64,000 bases of DNA from Rhodoluna sp. (GCA_024641985.1 JAHEBZ010000004.1:41047-105046); one strand, 5' to 3'. Shown: positions 8,219-17,116, numbered from the stretch's first letter. Notes: generated by a model from the sequence alone, not told the origin. A program made the numbers and translations.

Positions 8219-9316
8219 TTATTTGTATTCGCCAACTAGGCGAACTGCGCCGCCATCAACACCCTTTGCACCCTGAACATAGCTAGCCAGGTCTGCTGGT
8301 GCAGCCTCGATCTCGCCGAGAGTCCAGGTGTGAACACCTAGTTTGGTTAGGCTAGCCGCAATTTCATCGGCCTTGTCGGCGTCAACCACAACTGCCTGGC
8401 CAAGTCCGAGGTTCCAGGTGCCCTCAACCGATTCAAGCGAAAAGTCGCCCCAGCCGGCAAGAACTTGAAAGACCTCTTGAGGTGCCCAGGTGGCACGGTG
8501 AACATCGAGGGCAACGCCCTGTGGCAAAACGCGCGCAATGTTGGCTGCGATGCCGCCGCCGGTGATGTGGCTCATGGCGTGAACGCCCGAACCAAGCTGG
8601 CTTTCGAGCAGCGAATTAAGCACACCCGTATAAAGAGCGGTTGGCTCTAGAAGCTTTTCGCCTAGCGAAATGCCGGCAAACTCTGGCACCTGATCGGTGT
8701 ATTTGTAGCCCATGTCGCGAACGATTTTGCGCACCAGCGAATAACCGTTTGAGTGCAAACCCGAAGACTGCATGCCAAGCACAACATCGCCAACGCGCAC
8801 ATTTTGGGGGCCAAGCAATTTGGCTGCGTCAACCACGCCAACCGCTGCGCCGGCAACGTCATAATCATCAGCGCCAAGCAAGCCCGGGTGCTCGGCGGTT
8901 TCGCCACCAACCAGTGCAACGCCAACGGCCGAACAAGCCTGTGCAATGCCGCGAACAATGTCGGCGATGCGCTCTGGAACAACCTTGCCACAGGCAATGT
9001 AGTCGGTCATAAATAGGCTCTTTGCGCCAACCACAACGATGTCGTCGACAACCATTCCAACTAGATCTTGGCCAATGGTGTCGTGCTTGTCGATTGCCTG
9101 CGCGATGGCAACTTTGGTGCCAACACCATCTGTCGAGGTTGCCAACAGCGGGCGGTCATAAGATTTTAGAAACGAAACATCCATCATGCCGGCAAAGCCA
9201 CCAAGGCCGCCCATCACAAGGTCGTTGTGAGTTGCGCCAACGGCACGCTTCATAAGTTCTACGGCCAGGTCGCCGGCTTCGGTGTCGACACCCGATTCTG
9301 CATATGCGTTAGACAT
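8219..9316 (-). CDS. purM: Phosphoribosylformylglycinamidine cyclo-ligase
   Basis: 365 residues. PurM converts FGAM to AIR in purine synthesis. The ATP-binding AIRS N-terminal domain contains STDGVGTKV and the substrate/phosphate loop GGETAEHPG, and the C-terminal half has HITGGGIAANI, all diagnostic for PurM. ATG 9316 has a GAAAG site just upstream. It follows purF after 26 bases, forming a purF-purM operon. Confidence 0.97.
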   Translation of the reverse strand: MSNAYAESGVDTEAGDLAVELMKRAVGATHNDLVMGGLGGFAGMMDVSFLKSYDRPLLATSTDGVGTKVAIAQAIDKHDTIGQDLVGMVVDDIVVVGAKSLFMTDYIACGKVVPERIADIVRGIAQACSAVGVALVGGETAEHPGLLGADDYDVAGAAVGVVDAAKLLGPQNVRVGDVVLGMQSSGLHSNGYSLVRKIVRDMGYKYTDQVPEFAGISLGEKLLEPTALYTGVLNSLLESQLGSGVHAMSHITGGGIAANIARVLPQGVALDVHRATWAPQEVFQVLAGWGDFSLESVEGTWNLGLGQAVVVDADKADEIAASLTKLGVHTWTLGEIEAAPADLASYVQGAKGVDGGAVRLVGEYK

Positions 9317-9342
9317 CTTGAGCTTTCTTTGCGGCTAAAAAA

Positions 9343-10881
9343 TTAGTTGGTTTCGGCTGCGCGCACGGTTGCGTCGAGCTCTGAATCGGGGCCTGGCTCG
9401 CACGCTGCGGCCTCTGGGCGCTCGAGCAAGTTTTTGCCAAGGCGCTCGGCGGTTGGCAACTCGATTGGGTAGGTGCCGGTGAAACAAGCGGTGCAAAGCT
9501 GCGATTCTTGCTGGCCGGTGGCCGCAATCATGCCGTCTTTGGTTAGGTAACCAAGGGTGTCAGCGCCAATCGAAGCACGCACGTCGTCAACTCCAAGGCC
9601 GGTGGCAATTAGCTCGGCGCGAGTGGCAAAATCGATTCCATAGAAGCAAGGCCAGGTGATGGGTGGGCTAGAAATTCGCACGTGAATTTCGGCGGCGCCC
9701 GCCTCGCGAAGCATTTGCACAAGTGCTCGCTGGGTGTTGCCGCGCACAATTGAATCGTCGATCACAATGATGCGCTTGCCGCGAATTACCTCTTTTAGAG
9801 GGTTCAACTTGAGGCGAATGCCTCGTTGGCGAATGGTTTGCGAAGGCTGAATAAAGGTGCGGCCAACATAGGCGTTTTTGACTAGGCCGTGGCCAAACGG
9901 AATTCCCGATTCTTGCGAGAAACCGATGGCTGCCGGGGTGCCCGACTCGGGGGTTGGAATAACCAGGTCGGCTTCTACCGGATATTCGCGGGCCAATTGA
10001 CGACCCATTTCGACGCGGGCGTCGTAAACATTCTTGCCGTTGATTGCGGTGTCGGGGCGGGCCAAATATACGTATTCAAAAACGCAACCGGCTCGCTTGG
10101 TTTCGGCGAAGCGAGTTGAGCGAAGGCCGTTTTCGTCGATGGCAATTAGCTCGCCAGGCTCGACCTCGCGAACCAAAGATGCGCCCACAATATCGAGGGC
10201 TGCGGTTTCTGAGGCAACCACCCAACCGCGCTCGAGGCGGCCAAGCACCAACGGGCGCACGCCCTGCGGGTCGCGAGCGGCATACAGAGTGGTTTCATCC
10301 ATGAAAACAAGGCAGAAGGCACCCTTAACCTTTGGCAGCAATTCGAGTGCTGTTGCCTCAAGTGTGTGATCAAGATCACCGGCCATGAGGGCCGTTAAAA
10401 CTGCGGTGTCGGTGGTGTTGCCACCGGTGATTTCATTGGTGCCCTGATCTGGGTAGCGCTGCTTTAGAAGCTCGAGAAGATCGGCGGTGTTGGTTAGGTT
10501 GCCGTTGTGAGCAAGCGCAACAGTGCCGGCCGAGGTGCGGCCAAGGGTTGGTTGTGCGTTGCGCCAGTGGCTTGCGCCGGTTGTTGAATAGCGGTTGTGG
10601 CCAACTGCAATGTGGCCAATTAGGCTTTCGAGGGCCGACTCAGAGAAGACCTGCGAAACCAGACCCATGTCTTTATAGACCAAAATCTTTTTGCCATCAG
10701 AGGTGGCAATGCCGGCCGATTCTTGGCCGCGGTGCTGAAGCGAATAGAGACCAAAGAATGTCAGTTTGGCAACCTCTTCGCCGGGTGCCCATACGCCAAA
10801 AACGCCACACTGATCTTGTGGTGCTTTTTCGTCACTGCTAACAGCAATGTCGGTGTTCAGAAGTCCGTCGCCACGAAGCAA
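9343..10881 (-). CDS. purF: Amidophosphoribosyltransferase
   Basis: 512 residues. First committed step of purine synthesis: PRPP plus glutamine to phosphoribosylamine. The catalytic Cys is residue 25 (DQCGVFGVW) behind a short propeptide, as in class II enzymes that are processed to expose Cys. The PRPP loop reads IVIDDSIVRGNT, and metal-cluster-type cysteines occur near the C-terminus (QLCTACFTG). The start is TTG with AGGA eight bases upstream; no ATG exists before the Cys, which supports it. Operon with purM. Confidence 0.96.
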   Translation of the reverse strand: MLRGDGLLNTDIAVSSDEKAPQDQCGVFGVWAPGEEVAKLTFFGLYSLQHRGQESAGIATSDGKKILVYKDMGLVSQVFSESALESLIGHIAVGHNRYSTTGASHWRNAQPTLGRTSAGTVALAHNGNLTNTADLLELLKQRYPDQGTNEITGGNTTDTAVLTALMAGDLDHTLEATALELLPKVKGAFCLVFMDETTLYAARDPQGVRPLVLGRLERGWVVASETAALDIVGASLVREVEPGELIAIDENGLRSTRFAETKRAGCVFEYVYLARPDTAINGKNVYDARVEMGRQLAREYPVEADLVIPTPESGTPAAIGFSQESGIPFGHGLVKNAYVGRTFIQPSQTIRQRGIRLKLNPLKEVIRGKRIIVIDDSIVRGNTQRALVQMLREAGAAEIHVRISSPPITWPCFYGIDFATRAELIATGLGVDDVRASIGADTLGYLTKDGMIAATGQQESQLCTACFTGTYPIELPTAERLGKNLLERPEAAACEPGPDSELDATVRAAETN

Positions 10882-10941
10882 GGGTTGCGTCCTATCAAGA
10901 GGTTTGCGATTGCGGGCTTTCGACGCCCTTGTGAGGCCCGT

Positions 10942-11220
10942 TTACCCCTTTAGTTTAGTCGCTTCCAAGCTCTTGGCACGAGCCAATCCAACCCGGTCGG
11001 CAACTACCGCAGCCACAATTCCGAGCGCCACACCGATGCCGCCAAAATAGGCAAGCAGGTAGGTGATTATGGGTTGCGCAGTGCGCTGCTGTTCGGGAAT
11101 CGCCAGCCCAACAATCAAAGCCAACACGATTCCGATCACGCCACCGGTTAGCAGAAACGGTAAGAACTTTGGTGCACGTCGAATTTTGACTGATTCGGTT
11201 TTTGAAGTTTGGTTAACCAT
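10942..11220 (-). CDS. Small two-span membrane protein, unknown function
   Basis: 92 residues with a basic N-terminus (KIRRAPKF) and two hydrophobic helices, roughly residues 18-40 (FLLTGGVIGIVLAL) and 52-75 (ITYLLAYFGGIGVAL), then a basic tail. It resembles short actinobacterial membrane proteins of unknown role. It sits 60 bases before purF on the same strand, so it may be co-transcribed. No function is assigned. Confidence 0.7.
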   Translation of the reverse strand: MVNQTSKTESVKIRRAPKFLPFLLTGGVIGIVLALIVGLAIPEQQRTAQPIITYLLAYFGGIGVALGIVAAVVADRVGLARAKSLEATKLKG

Positions 11221-11608
11221 GACTTAATTGAACACCACCATGGCGCAGCAACATTCCTTGGTGCCTGAGGTCACCCAAGCGCCTCAATTCAAGTCATAAA
11301 ATTGACACTTTTTTAATGCAACATCGCTATTAATCGCTCAGAAAAATGGCCAAATTTGGTCGCTATATATTCAAATTATTTGACTGATCATTCATGAATG
11401 CCGCGAAAATATTTGATTTTTGCGGCACCAAAATTGACAGGTTTTTCAACAGAGTTCGGCGTTTTTCGCACAGTAAAACTGTCAAATTTGAAACATGGAT
11501 TGAGGCGCGAAGAACACTAAAAACCAGTGCCCCCACAGCGAGAACCGCTGCGAGGCCTCCAAAAAATCTTGCAACAATTCCGAAGTAGGCAACCAGGCAT
11601 CGAAGCCA
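11221..11608. other. AT-rich intergenic stretch
   Basis: 388 bases between the small membrane gene and the sterol-carrier gene. The sequence is much more AT-rich than its surroundings, with runs such as ATTTGATTTTTG. No convincing complete gene, terminator or RNA was seen; a possible gene remnant is listed separately at 11501-11608. Confidence 0.6.
11501..11608 (-). pseudogene. Possible remnant of a membrane-protein gene, in frame after the sterol-carrier stop
   Basis: Immediately after the TAG of the sterol-carrier gene the same frame stays open and reads CLVAYFGIVARFF and then GGLAAVLAVGALVFS. This is a plausible membrane helix resembling YLLAYFGGIGVAL in the 92-residue protein at 10942-11220. 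No start codon or ribosome site is visible. It could be a decayed duplicate or chance. Confidence 0.25.
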
Positions 11609-11989
11609 CTACGAAGTTAGAGGCAAAACTTCGGAGATGTCGGCACGAACGCCCGAGGCGATCACGTAAGCGCCCGCGACGGCATCGGCCCACTGCATCT
11701 GGCCAGTAGCCAACGCAAACCACACTTCGGGCTGCATCTCAACAACATTTGGTGGCGTGCCCCGAGTGTGCCTTGGCCCTTCGATGCACTGCGTTGCACC
11801 AAGCGGTGGCACGCGAACCTCAACCGAGTTGCCTGGTGCAACCTCGGCAAGCTCTTCGAGCAGGTATCTAACAGCGGTGGCCATTAGCGCCGAATCTGCT
11901 TGCAAACCTTGGGCCAACGCAGCGCGAACAGCGGCAACCGCGTGGTTGCCATCTGCCGCCTTAATGCGCCTTCGTGCCATAACTAACAT
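11609..11989 (-). CDS. Sterol carrier family protein
   Basis: 126 residues from ATG 11989; an alternative ATG at 11980 ([10 protein letters not shown]) is equally possible. The MARRRI start, the [14 protein letters not shown] segment and the C-terminal EVWFALATG match the small actinobacterial 'sterol carrier' (SCP-2-like) family found near pur genes. These proteins are thought to be bacterial-type DNA- or lipid-binding modules, but no activity is established. A TAAACC sequence seven bases before 11989 may be a leaderless -10. Divergent from efeU. Confidence 0.75.
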   Translation of the reverse strand: MLVMARRRIKAADGNHAVAAVRAALAQGLQADSALMATAVRYLLEELAEVAPGNSVEVRVPPLGATQCIEGPRHTRGTPPNVVEMQPEVWFALATGQMQWADAVAGAYVIASGVRADISEVLPLTS

Positions 11990-12032
11990 TCTGGTCGGTT
12001 TAGAAATAAAAGTCTTGACTGCCCGGTTTTAG

Positions 12033-12051
12033 TTAGGGTAGCCTTACCTTG
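12033..12051 (+). promoter_or_regulatory. DtxR/IdeR-type iron box
   Basis: TTAGGGTAGCCTTACCTTG matches the DtxR/IdeR operator consensus (TTAGGTTAGSCTAACCTAA) with its dyad around the centre. A TTGACT -35-like sequence is at 12015-12020, so a bound repressor would cover the promoter of efeU. Predicts repression by iron. Confidence 0.8.
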
Positions 12052-12090
12052 CTAATAAGTCAGAGAATACTGACCCAACGAAAGAAAATA

Positions 12091-12903
12091 ATGCTCTCAA
12101 ACTATCTAATCGGCCTTCGCGAAGGCCTCGAAGCTGCCCTTGTGGTCAGCATTCTGATCACCTACCTAGTGCGCACCAGTCGCTTGCAAAACATCAAACA
12201 CGTGTGGCTTGGCGTGTTTTCGGCACTCGCACTTAGTCTTGCTTTCGGTGCGTTGCTCACCTTCACTCGCACCAACATTCTCGAGAGCGAAGCCTCAAAA
12301 GAAACCTTCGGCGGAATCATTTCGCTGGTGGCCGTGGCCTTCGTTACCTGGATGATCATTTGGATGCGCGACACCGGTTCGCGAATGAACGCCGAACTGC
12401 AGGGCAAACTCGAAAACGCAATTAAGGGTGGCATCGCAACCATCGTTGCCATGGCATTTATCGCCGTTGCTCGCGAGGGCCTCGAAACCACACTCTTCTT
12501 CTACAGCGCTGTTCAGGCTGCTGGATCAACCGTTGAGCCTGTCATCGGCTTCATTCTTGGCATCGCCACTGCGGTCGCCATCGGCTACCTTCTTTACCGT
12601 CGAGCCATCAAGCTGAACATGAAGCACTTCTTCACGTGGACCGGCTACTTCTTGATTCTTGTTGCCGCGGGTGTTCTGTCATACGGCATTCACGAACTGC
12701 ACGAAAGCGGCGTGATTCCTGAGTGGGGTGGCGCACTGTTCGACATTCGCGACAGCTTCTCGGTTGACACCTGGTTCGGCTCACTTGCCAAGGGAATCTT
12801 CAACTTCAGCCCCGAGACCACCTGGGTTCAGGCAATCGCCTGGACTGCATACGTGGTTATCACCGTGCTGATTTTCAACCGCAAAAAGCAGCCAACCGCC
12901 TAA
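12091..12903 (+). CDS. efeU: FTR1/EfeU family iron permease
   Basis: 270 residues from ATG 12091; the frame opens earlier, but the family start is MLSNYLIG. Two copies of the iron-binding REGLE motif, in the first helix (GLREGLEAAL) and mid-protein (VAREGLETTLFF), plus seven hydrophobic helices, define an FTR1-type high-affinity Fe permease of the inner membrane. No efeO or efeB follows, so the ferroxidase/binding partners are missing or elsewhere. Regulation by the upstream DtxR box is expected. The downstream LysE gene has its own -10 overlapping this gene's stop codon. Confidence 0.93.
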   Translation: MLSNYLIGLREGLEAALVVSILITYLVRTSRLQNIKHVWLGVFSALALSLAFGALLTFTRTNILESEASKETFGGIISLVAVAFVTWMIIWMRDTGSRMNAELQGKLENAIKGGIATIVAMAFIAVAREGLETTLFFYSAVQAAGSTVEPVIGFILGIATAVAIGYLLYRRAIKLNMKHFFTWTGYFLILVAAGVLSYGIHELHESGVIPEWGGALFDIRDSFSVDTWFGSLAKGIFNFSPETTWVQAIAWTAYVVITVLIFNRKKQPTA

Positions 12904-12906
12904 ACT
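12901..12906 (+). promoter_or_regulatory. Leaderless -10 of the LysE gene
   Basis: TAAACT, six bases before ATG 12913. It overlaps the efeU stop codon TAA. Confidence 0.6.
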
Positions 12907-12912
12907 AACGGC

Positions 12913-13554
12913 ATGCCCACGCTTGCCTCTTGGATCACGTTTTTGATTACCTCATTGGTGATCATTTTGATTCCGGGGCCAAGCGTGGTTTTTGCTATCG
13001 GGCGAACTCTGGCACTTGGCCGCCCAGCCGGGCTGGTTACGGTTGCCGCCAACGCGCTTGGCACATCGATGTGGGTTATTGCAACAGCGATTGGTTTGAC
13101 CGGTTTGATCACTGCGGCACCATGGGCGTTAGAGGTTGTCAAAATTGCTGGCGTAATGTATCTGGGCTACCTGGGCGTTAAAACCATCATCGGCAGCAAG
13201 GCGCAGCACGCAGCCGTTGTGGGCGCATCGGGCACCACCAAAACCCTTGGTCAAATTTGGCGCGAAGGCTTTTTTGTTGGGCTTAGCAACCCAAAAACCG
13301 CCGTGTTTTTTATGGCCATCTTGCCGCAGTTTATTAACCCCGAAGGCAACTTTGCCTTGCAGTTCTTGTTGCTTGGGGCCACCTTCGAGGTGATTGGCGT
13401 GCTGAGCGATTCGGCATATGTGGTCGGCGCTGCCGCTGTGCGCAACTGGATCTTGAACGAACCCAAACGCCTCACCGCCATCATCGCCGTTGGCGGAGTG
13501 CTCATCCTGGGCGTATCAGTCTGGTTGCTTATCAACATGCTGAGCGGGCACTAG
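12913..13554 (+). CDS. LysE/RhtB family exporter
   Basis: 213 residues, five to six hydrophobic helices. The N-terminal signature IPGPSVVFAIG(R) and the GLSNPKTAVFF motif in the fourth helix are typical of LysE/RhtB amino-acid and small-metabolite exporters of the cytoplasmic membrane. It begins nine bases after efeU but carries its own leaderless promoter, so iron control may not extend to it. Substrate unknown. Confidence 0.9.
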   Translation: MPTLASWITFLITSLVIILIPGPSVVFAIGRTLALGRPAGLVTVAANALGTSMWVIATAIGLTGLITAAPWALEVVKIAGVMYLGYLGVKTIIGSKAQHAAVVGASGTTKTLGQIWREGFFVGLSNPKTAVFFMAILPQFINPEGNFALQFLLLGATFEVIGVLSDSAYVVGAAAVRNWILNEPKRLTAIIAVGGVLILGVSVWLLINMLSGH

Positions 13555-13619
13555 TTCATCCACAGTTTCGAGTTTTTCTCTGCCGCAGATCGAGCGGTCA
13601 AATCACAATAAAAACCCTA

Positions 13620-13666
13620 TTGATTTGCACCCCTTTATTGCTTAGATTTCTAAGTAGATATCTAAG
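13620..13666 (+). promoter_or_regulatory. Promoter and dyad operator of the toxin-antitoxin operon
   Basis: TTGATT (13620-13625) and TAGATT (13643-13648) are 17 bases apart. The inverted repeat CTTAGAT (13641-13647) / ATCTAAG (13660-13666) covers the -10 and contains a further TCTAAG half-site between its arms. This is the expected arrangement for autorepression by a Phd/YefM antitoxin-toxin complex. Confidence 0.65.
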
Positions 13667-13679
13667 CAGAGGAGGTGAA

Positions 13680-13982
13680 ATGAAAAACAAGAAAGTGTTT
13701 GGGCAAACCTTGTCTGTAACCGAACTAAGTCAAAACGCATCCGGCGCGATCAAGCGCGTGCAAACCGAAGATGAGCCGATCGTCATTATGAAAAACAACA
13801 AACCGGTCGCTGTCTTGATGGACATCAAGTTATTCGAATACCTTGATGGCATTGCAGAGGAAGTCGAATGGGAGAAGCATATCCTCGACAGGATTGCCAG
13901 TGATACGGGAGAGCGTTACTCGTTAAAAGAAGTTCTTGGCGAGCTGAGCGAGAAGAGGCGCAAAAAGGGGTCATCCAAGTGA
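13680..13982 (+). CDS. Phd/YefM family antitoxin
   Basis: 100 residues from ATG 13680, fixed by a perfect AGGAGG at 13669-13674. The N-terminal DNA-binding region TLSVTELSQNASGAIKRV and the following PIVIMKNNKPVAVLM are classic Phd/YefM. The C-terminal acidic, charged part would wrap the toxin. It overlaps the toxin start by four bases (GTGA), a coupling typical of type II modules. Confidence 0.9.
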   Translation: MKNKKVFGQTLSVTELSQNASGAIKRVQTEDEPIVIMKNNKPVAVLMDIKLFEYLDGIAEEVEWEKHILDRIASDTGERYSLKEVLGELSEKRRKKGSSK

Positions 13983-14320
13983 GCAACTGGCAGGTAGCTC
14001 TTACCGGGGCGGCAAAAATGGACCTTGACGCGCTCGACAATTCGGTTCAAAAGCCTGTCGCCAAGGCTTTGATGAAGCTCAGCGAAAGCCCAGACCGTCG
14101 AGGACACGCTCTGACCGGCAACCTTGCTGGCTATCGCGCGATGGTCGTGGGCAAGAAAAAAATCAGAATTGTTTATCGCCTTGAGCACGATCGCGTGTTG
14201 GTTTTAGTTATCGCAATTGGCCAACGCAGAAATAAAGAGGTTTACGAGGCGGCAGGCGAAAGGGCGAGCGAAGACGGGCCCGAACGGGCGATTCGCCCAG
14301 CCAGTAAACTTGAGGGGTGA
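13979..14320 (+). CDS. RelE/ParE-type toxin
   Basis: 113 residues starting at GTG within the antitoxin stop. The core W-x-V-x-LTGAAKMDLDAL, LTGNLAGYRAMVVGKKKIRIVY and VLVLVIAIGQRRNKEVYE is the RelE/ParE fold; the Arg/Lys-rich strand and the final Tyr match ribosome-dependent mRNA interferases. The last 18 residues (after YEAAGER) are an extra tail that overlaps the purD start (GTGA), which suggests the module settled directly against purD. It probably inhibits translation; its target is not shown by sequence. Confidence 0.88.
   Translation: MSNWQVALTGAAKMDLDALDNSVQKPVAKALMKLSESPDRRGHALTGNLAGYRAMVVGKKKIRIVYRLEHDRVLVLVIAIGQRRNKEVYEAAGERASEDGPERAIRPASKLEG
14305..14310 (+). promoter_or_regulatory. 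Leaderless -10 of purD inside the toxin gene
   Basis: TAAACT six bases before GTG 14317, so transcription would start at the purD start codon, independent of the toxin-antitoxin promoter. Confidence 0.6.
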
Positions 14321-15582
14321 AGATTCTAGTTTTGGGCGCGGGCGCCCGCGAGCACGCAATTGTTAAGGCCTTGATTCGCACTGGCACCGCCAAAGGCGAT
14401 TTGATCGTGGCCCCTGGCAACGCGGGCATTGCCGGCGATGCCCACTGCGAGCCGCAACTCAACCCAAACGACCCACTAGAGGTAACCAAGTTTGCCCTTG
14501 AGCACGGCATCGAACTGGCCATCATTGGCCCAGAGGCCCCACTTGTTGCCGGAGTTAGCGATGCGCTGCGCGACCAGGGAATTGCGGTTTTTGGCCCTTC
14601 ACAAAAAGCCGCCGCTCTCGAAGGTTCTAAGAGCTTTGCCAAAGAAGTTATGGCTGCAGCCGGCGTGCCAACCGGCATGGCCCGCGAGTGCTCGAACCTG
14701 GCCGAGGTTGAAGACGCCATGGATGAGTTTGGTGCCCCATATGTGATTAAGGCCGATGGCTTGGCTGCCGGCAAGGGCGTTATCGTTACCAGCGATCGCG
14801 CGGCCGCACTTGAGCACGCCGCCAAGTTCATTGAGATGGGCATTTTGGTCGAAGAATTCTTGGATGGCCAAGAGGTTTCGTTGTTCTTCTTGGCCGATGG
14901 CAAAAACGTGCTGCCGCTGACCCCCGCCCAAGATTTCAAGCGCGCTTATGACAACGACGAAGGCCCAAACACCGGCGGCATGGGCGCATACAGCCCGCTG
15001 CCTTGGTTGCCCGAGGGCTTTATTGAGGAGGTTGAGCGCGAGGTGGCTTTGCCAACGGTGCAAGAACTGGCCAAGCTTGGCGCACCATTTGTTGGCCTGC
15101 TTTACTGCGGCCTAATTCTTACTAAACGCGGCACCCGAGTTATTGAGTTCAATGCTCGCTTTGGCGACCCCGAAACCCAGGTGGTTTTGCGCCGCCTCAT
15201 CACCCCGCTCAGCACACTTCTTTATAAGGCCGCAACCGGTCACCTCGAAACGGCTCCGCAGCCCGAATTTAGCAACGATGTTGCCATCACCGTGGTGCTT
15301 GCCAGCGAGGGCTACCCAGAAACCGCGGCACCGAATCGCCCAATTTATGGGTTGAGCGATGCCGAAGCAAAGGGTGTTGAGGTTTGCCATGCGGCAACCG
15401 CATTCAACGAAACCAAAGATGGCGAAGAGGTTTTGGTTGCCACCGGCGGCCGCGTGCTTTCGGTGGTTGCCACCGGCAAAAATTTTGCCCGCGCACGCGC
15501 GCATGCATACGAGGGTTTGAAACAAATTCACCTCGAGGGTTCGCACTATCGCAACGACATCGCGGCAAAGGTGGCCAACTAA
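14317..15582 (+). CDS. purD: Phosphoribosylamine-glycine ligase
   Basis: 421 residues. GAR synthetase: joins glycine to phosphoribosylamine. The MKILVLGAGAREHAI start, the ATP-grasp region (KADGLAAGKGVIV), the Gly-rich NTGGMGAYSP and EFNARFGDPETQV are all diagnostic. The start is GTG with no useful Shine-Dalgarno sequence; the leaderless -10 explains this. The stop overlaps the purC ATG by one base. Confidence 0.97.
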   Translation: MKILVLGAGAREHAIVKALIRTGTAKGDLIVAPGNAGIAGDAHCEPQLNPNDPLEVTKFALEHGIELAIIGPEAPLVAGVSDALRDQGIAVFGPSQKAAALEGSKSFAKEVMAAAGVPTGMARECSNLAEVEDAMDEFGAPYVIKADGLAAGKGVIVTSDRAAALEHAAKFIEMGILVEEFLDGQEVSLFFLADGKNVLPLTPAQDFKRAYDNDEGPNTGGMGAYSPLPWLPEGFIEEVEREVALPTVQELAKLGAPFVGLLYCGLILTKRGTRVIEFNARFGDPETQVVLRRLITPLSTLLYKAATGHLETAPQPEFSNDVAITVVLASEGYPETAAPNRPIYGLSDAEAKGVEVCHAATAFNETKDGEEVLVATGGRVLSVVATGKNFARARAHAYEGLKQIHLEGSHYRNDIAAKVAN

Positions 15583-16466
15583 TGGCGGGCACCGAGTCAA
15601 CCGGCGGCGCAACCGCGATCAACGGCTGGAAGCACGTTTATAGCGGCAAGGTTCGCGACCTTTATGAAAGCGAAGACCCGGCACTCGACCACCTGATTTT
15701 GGTGGTTGCCAGCGATAGGGTTAGCGCCTTCGACACCGTGCTCGAACCGGCCATCACCGGCAAGGGCAAGCACCTAACCGCCCTCACCAACTGGTGGTTC
15801 GATCGCCTTGGCGTGCCAAACCACCTAAGCCACGATGTTTCCGTGCCTGCCGAGGTTGCCGGGCGCGCAACCGTTGCCAAAAAGCTCGAGATGTTTCCGA
15901 TTGAGTGTGTGGTTCGTGGCTATATTTCGGGATCAGGCTGGAAGGATTATCAGGCGACCGGCTCAATCTGTGGCGTTGAATTGCCAGCAGGTTTGACCTT
16001 TGGTGGCAAGCTGCCCGAACCGATTTTTACCCCGGCATATAAGGCCCCGCTTGGCGAGCACGACGAGAACATCGATTTTGCCAAGGTGATCGAGCTAATC
16101 GGCGAGGCTAACGCCATTGCGCTTCGCAACCTTTCGCTGAGCGTTTTTAAGAAGGCAAGCGGCCTGGCCGAGCACGCCGGATTGATTTTGGCTGACACCA
16201 AATTTGAGTTCGGAATCGACCCGGCCAACGGCCAGATCACGCTGGGCGATGAGGTTTTGACCCCCGACTCGAGCCGCTTTTGGAGCAAGGCTGCTTGGGA
16301 TCGCGGCGAGCGCAAAGACAGTTTTGACAAGCAAATTGTGCGCAACTGGTTGGCCGAAAACTGGAACCAGGTGGGCCAGCCGCCCGCGTTGCCAGCCGAG
16401 ATTGTTGCCCAAACCGCAGACAAATATGCCGAACTTGTTGACCGCCTAACCAGCGAAGTTGCTTAG
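15582..16466 (+). CDS. purC: Phosphoribosylaminoimidazole-succinocarboxamide synthase
   Basis: 294 residues from ATG 15582 (MAGTESTGG), which overlaps the purD stop (TAATG). SAICAR synthetase motifs: YSGKVRDLYE near the N-terminus, VVASDRVSAFD, ECVVRGYISGSGWKDYQ, LADTKFEFG, and LTPDSSRFW. Step 8 of purine synthesis, coupling aspartate to CAIR. Operon with purD. Confidence 0.97.
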   Translation: MAGTESTGGATAINGWKHVYSGKVRDLYESEDPALDHLILVVASDRVSAFDTVLEPAITGKGKHLTALTNWWFDRLGVPNHLSHDVSVPAEVAGRATVAKKLEMFPIECVVRGYISGSGWKDYQATGSICGVELPAGLTFGGKLPEPIFTPAYKAPLGEHDENIDFAKVIELIGEANAIALRNLSLSVFKKASGLAEHAGLILADTKFEFGIDPANGQITLGDEVLTPDSSRFWSKAAWDRGERKDSFDKQIVRNWLAENWNQVGQPPALPAEIVAQTADKYAELVDRLTSEVA

Positions 16467-16522
16467 ACAGCAACCCTGAAGTTAAACGGAATAACCAAGA
16501 CAACTAGATAGTTGCAACTGCT

Positions 16523-17116
16523 GTGACCCCAGCCCTGAAAACCAACGACGAGCGCCAAGAGCAAATTCTTGCTGCTGCCTCGCGTTTGATTGCAACCCAT
16601 GGGGTTGACGCTGTGACCATGGCTCAGTTGGCGACCGAAACCGGCCTCAGCCGCCCGGCGATTTATCAATACTTTGCTTCAAAAGACCACGTTCTTGCCG
16701 AGCTGGTCATCAATGAAATGGCCGATCTAAGCAACGCAATCGAGCGGCACATCGAGGGCCTTGCCGACCCCCTCGAGCGCGTGCGCATTTGGGTGCACTA
16801 TTCACTGGCTCACTTGGCTAGCGCCGAGCACAGGGTAATTCGTGAAATTTCGATTCAAACCCTGCCCGAAGATTCGCGCGGAATGATTAATGCGATGCAT
16901 GGGCACTTTATGGTGGCTTTGCTTAGCCCACTTCGCGAACTTGGCGTTAAAGATGTAACGGCCACCGCCCACCTGATTTTTGCATCGGTGGCAGCAGCAG
17001 CCAAGCGAATCGACGAAGGCAGCGAGTTCGTTAGAGAGGCCGCTGCCCTCGAGCAATTCACGGTTGCGGGGTTAGCCGCGAGTGCCGGCGCAAGCGCCAA
17101 CAACTTTGCTTTTTAG
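16523..17116 (+). CDS. TetR family transcriptional regulator
   Basis: 197 residues from GTG 16523. The N-terminal helix-turn-helix spans about residues 12-58 (ILAAASRLIATHGVD, then MAQLATETGLSRPAIYQYF), the standard TetR layout. The C-terminal ligand domain is unassigned. It follows purC by 56 bases and converges with a secreted-protein gene, overlapping its stop by four bases. Targets unknown. Confidence 0.88.
   Translation: MTPALKTNDERQEQILAAASRLIATHGVDAVTMAQLATETGLSRPAIYQYFASKDHVLAELVINEMADLSNAIERHIEGLADPLERVRIWVHYSLAHLASAEHRVIREISIQTLPEDSRGMINAMHGHFMVALLSPLRELGVKDVTATAHLIFASVAAAAKRIDEGSEFVREAAALEQFTVAGLAASAGASANNFAF

Noticed and set aside
11394..11588. 64-residue plus-strand frame in the AT-rich gap
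   Set aside because: No ribosome site, no recognisable motif, and biased composition from AT-rich sequence.
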